DNA from: Lachnoclostridium sp. UBA739
GTDB taxonomy: Bacteria; Bacillota_A; Clostridia; Lachnospirales; Lachnospiraceae
Assembly (NCBI GenBank): GCA_002297865.1
Contig: DBKX01000207.1
Location: forward strand, 42,978-50,941
DNA: 7,964 bases
Direction of reading: 5' to 3'
The notes under the pieces were generated by a model. It ran no database searches and was not told the origin of the DNA. It saw only the letters and a program-made list of their open reading frames with translations. Of the stretch, positions 6,852 through 7,964 are shown one piece after another. Each line of letters opens with the position of its first letter. Within the stretch, counting starts at the first letter, position 1. The translations under genes were made by a program, and so were the position numbers.

Positions 6852-7625
6852 TTATACTTCTTTTATTTTTTTAAGTTCACGAAAAACAACATCATTTATC
6901 ACTTTGATATATGTGCCTTTCATACCAGAAGATTTTGTTTCAATCACTCCAGCACTTTCAAATTTTCGAAGCGCATTTACAATAACAGAGCGAGTAATTC
7001 CCACTTTATCTGCAATTTTACTAGCTACCAGAATTCCTTCACTTCCATTGAGTTCATCAAGAACATGTATAATTGCCTCCATCTCAGAAAATGACAAAGT
7101 TCCTATTGCAGACTGCACAATTTGTTCTTTACGAATTTCTTCTGCATTCTCTTCATTTACTGCGCGGAGCATTTCCAATCCCACTACAGTTGTTCCATAC
7201 TCACTTAATATAATATCATCAATATCATATTCATTCCCGCATTTATATAGAAAAAGCGTTCCTAGTCTTTCACCTGCGATATCAATCGGAGTGATAATAG
7301 AAGAATACATATTCATTTGCTCGAAATCAAAACCAAACGTCATAAGGTTAACATTCTCTTTCGTCGAAAGTACATTAAGGAATCTTTCATTAAGTAACAC
7401 GTCAATATATCCTCCAACATTGTCTTGAATGAACTGTGTAATTTCTTTTGTATTTCGCCTATTATGTATTCCTAATACCTTTCCCTTTTTGCTTATCACA
7501 AGGACATTGGAATTCAATGTATCACTTAATACACTGCATATATCGTTAAATACAACTTTTTGAGAATGATTATAATGTAATAGTTTTTTTATTTTTCTGG
7601 TTTTATCAAGAAGTTCAACTCCCAT
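6852..7625 (-). CDS. codY: Global nutrient-responsive transcriptional regulator CodY
   Basis: CodY is a dimeric DNA-binding repressor/activator that in Bacillota senses GTP and, in many species, branched-chain amino acids, and controls metabolism, competence, virulence and motility. Seen: N-terminal GAF-type domain (about 1-150; ELLDKTRKIKKLL at 4-16, AGERLGTLFLY at 117-127), linker helix with SEYGTTVVGLEMLR (141-154), and the diagnostic winged-helix ASKIADKVGITRSVIVNALR (201-220) then GMKGTYIKV (244-252). I place the start at 7625 (257 aa): AAGGAGG lies 6 bases upstream, and the protein then aligns with known CodY N-termini. An upstream ATG at 7649 would add 8 residues lacking a family match. 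The segment around residues 60-100 lacks the FPEEY-type ligand motif of Bacillus and Clostridioides CodY. The gene sits between topA and flgB, a common Bacillota order. Confidence 0.97.
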   Translation of the reverse strand: MGVELLDKTRKIKKLLHYNHSQKVVFNDICSVLSDTLNSNVLVISKKGKVLGIHNRRNTKEITQFIQDNVGGYIDVLLNERFLNVLSTKENVNLMTFGFDFEQMNMYSSIITPIDIAGERLGTLFLYKCGNEYDIDDIILSEYGTTVVGLEMLRAVNEENAEEIRKEQIVQSAIGTLSFSEMEAIIHVLDELNGSEGILVASKIADKVGITRSVIVNALRKFESAGVIETKSSGMKGTYIKVINDVVFRELKKIKEV

Positions 7626-7631
7626 ATCCAA

Positions 7632-7638
7632 CCTCCTT
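7632..7638 (-). promoter_or_regulatory. codY ribosome binding site
   Basis: AAGGAGG lies 6 bases before the ATG at 7625. It fixes the codY start at 7625 rather than the upstream in-frame ATG at 7649, which would place this site inside the coding sequence. Confidence 0.9.
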
Positions 7639-7640
7639 GC

Positions 7641-7655
7641 AAATTGCACAAAATT
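7641..7655 (-). promoter_or_regulatory. Candidate CodY box in the codY leader
   Basis: The minus strand reads AATTTTGTGCAATTT, which matches the known CodY box AATTTTCWGAAAATT at 12 of 15 positions. It lies 3 bases before the codY ribosome binding site and downstream of the probable promoter, so binding would block elongation. CodY autoregulation is known in several Bacillota. In AT-rich DNA a 12/15 match can arise by chance, so this is a candidate only. Confidence 0.4.
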
Positions 7656-7668
7656 GTTAATGCAATTT
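7641..7668. repeat. Inverted repeat in the codY leader
   Basis: AAATTGCA (7641-7648) and TGCAATTT (7661-7668) form a perfect 8-base inverted repeat with a 12-base spacer. In the codY mRNA it could make a hairpin ending 3 bases before the ribosome binding site. It could equally be a dyad for a dimeric protein, and it overlaps both candidate CodY boxes. Confidence 0.5.
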
Positions 7669-7678
7669 TCCCAATTAT
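7664..7678 (-). promoter_or_regulatory. Weak second CodY-box-like site at the codY transcription start
   Basis: The minus strand reads ATAATTGGGAAAATT, matching AATTTTCWGAAAATT at 10 of 15 positions, with the GAAAATT half-site intact. It covers the predicted transcription start. It would be too weak to name alone; its interest is the position 8 bases from the better site. Confidence 0.25.
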
Positions 7679-7681
7679 TTT

Positions 7682-7711
7682 ATCATAACACATTTACAAA
7701 CACAATAGTAA
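7682..7711 (-). promoter_or_regulatory. Probable codY promoter (sigma-A, extended -10)
   Basis: The minus strand has TGTTATGAT (7690-7682): a TATGAT -10 with the TG extension. A poor -35 (TTACTA, 7711-7706) lies 18 bases upstream of the -10. Transcription should start near 7675, giving a leader of about 50 bases before the codY ATG. Confidence 0.55.
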
Positions 7712-7738
7712 TTTCGTCACATAAATACTCCACTTAAT

Positions 7739-7774
7739 GGAAAGAAGCTGGTTCGCTACGACCAGCTTCCTTCC
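7739..7774 (-). terminator. Long hairpin between topA and codY, probable topA transcript end
   Basis: GGAAAGAAGCTGGT (7739-7752) and ACCAGCTTCCTTCC (7761-7774) pair over 14 positions with one mismatch, around an 8-base loop (TCGCTACG on the plus strand). It lies 59 bases after the topA stop. The position suits a topA terminator, but on the minus strand the following bases are ATTAAGTGGAG, not a U-run, so intrinsic termination is not assured. The pairing is certain; the role is inferred. Confidence 0.5.
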
Positions 7775-7777
7775 CAT

Positions 7778-7789
7778 CGTAATATTACG
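7778..7789. repeat. Perfect 12-base palindrome CGTAATATTACG
   Basis: CGTAATATTACG is its own reverse complement and overlaps a second 10-base palindrome, ATTACGTAAT (7784-7793). It lies between the topA stop and the long hairpin. It could be a protein site or chance in AT-rich DNA. Confidence 0.4.
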
Positions 7790-7833
7790 TAATTATTTTT
7801 ACTGTTCATGTCCGTAACTGCCCGATTTTTACA

Positions 7834-7964
7834 TTATTCTTTTTCATCCTGTTCTGGCATGGCTGCACTTAAGAGTTCACCGAGTTTATCCTTCTCAATC
7901 ACAAACCCGCACTTCGGATCTGCGCAAACTACACGAGATCCTTTTTCAACCATATATCCGTTAC
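7834..7964 (-). CDS. topA: DNA topoisomerase I, C-terminal end (cut by right edge)
   Basis: The last 42 codons of a gene entering from the right edge end at a TAA at 7836-7834. Seen: YMVEKGSRVVCADPKCGFVI, the second half of a topoisomerase I zinc-ribbon repeat with the two cysteines of a C-x5-C pair, then an acidic tail ending EQDEKE. Bacterial topoisomerase I relaxes negative supercoils behind moving polymerase, and its C-terminal zinc ribbons bind single-stranded DNA. The topA-codY-flgB neighbourhood is common in Clostridia and supports the name. The catalytic domain is outside the window, so activity cannot be judged. Codon use resembles that of the neighbours. Confidence 0.85.
   Translation of the reverse strand, partial: NGYMVEKGSRVVCADPKCGFVIEKDKLGELLSAAMPEQDEKE

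Noticed and set aside
6753..7094. 113-codon open frame on the plus strand starting in the codY-flgB gap
   Set aside because: Phe/Tyr/Asn-rich translation of AT-rich DNA, mostly antisense to codY, with no SD before its ATG.
6904..7428. 174-codon open frame on the plus strand
   Set aside because: It lies antisense to codY, has no ribosome binding site or recognisable domain, and its composition (Ser/Ile-rich) is what the reverse of codY would give.
7626..7649. Upstream ATG at 7649 as the codY start (265 aa)
   Set aside because: The extra residues lack family similarity, and AAGGAGG is placed correctly for the ATG at 7625 instead.
7754..7810. Possible 17-codon peptide on the minus strand starting at ATG near 7808
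   Set aside because: No ribosome binding site, and it runs into the hairpin stem; more simply explained as noncoding.

Overview
The window reads as a piece of a low-GC Gram-positive chromosome, most likely a motile member of the Clostridia and probably Lachnospiraceae. The evidence is the AT-rich sequence, strong GGAGG-type ribosome binding sites, the order topA-codY-flgB-flgC-fliE-fliF-fliG-fliH-fliI-fliJ, a CodY with a non-Bacillus ligand-domain sequence, and a small membrane protein after fliJ of the kind found in Lachnospiraceae flagellar operons. The family assignment is inferred from recognition by eye; no database search was possible. All genes run on the minus strand, so transcription goes from the right edge to the left edge.

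Right edge (7626-7964): the last 42 codons of DNA topoisomerase I (topA), then 208 bases without a gene. This gap holds a long perfect-looking hairpin with no U-tract, an overlapping 12-base palindrome, a probable sigma-A promoter with an extended -10, and a codY leader with two CodY-box-like sites and an inverted repeat next to the ribosome binding site. codY (6852-7625) encodes the GTP/nutrient-responsive global repressor.

Middle (6717-6851): 135 bases between codY and flgB with a hairpin (possible codY terminator) and a good sigma-A-like promoter with a perfect TATAAT, which should drive the flagellar operon.

Left (1-6716): the early flagellar operon. flgB and flgC encode proximal rod proteins, fliE the MS-ring/rod adaptor, fliF the MS ring, fliG the rotor switch protein. 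fliH, fliI and fliJ encode the export-ATPase regulator, the ATPase and its coiled-coil stalk. The first 86 codons of a MotE-like single-pass membrane protein are cut by the left edge. Genes are tightly packed (fliG and fliH overlap by 8 bases), consistent with one transcript. Together they build the membrane-embedded rotor base and the type III export motor, the first structures in flagellar assembly. CodY beside them is the usual Bacillota arrangement and suggests nutrient control of motility.

I found no mobile element, CRISPR array, RNA gene, phage gene, defence system or broken gene. The points worth a second look are regulatory or translational: three consecutive non-AUG starts (fliG GTG, fliH TTG, fliI TTG), an SD written into the end of fliG, the CodY ligand-pocket divergence, and structured elements around codY and fliF. 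I do not see an undescribed multi-gene system here.
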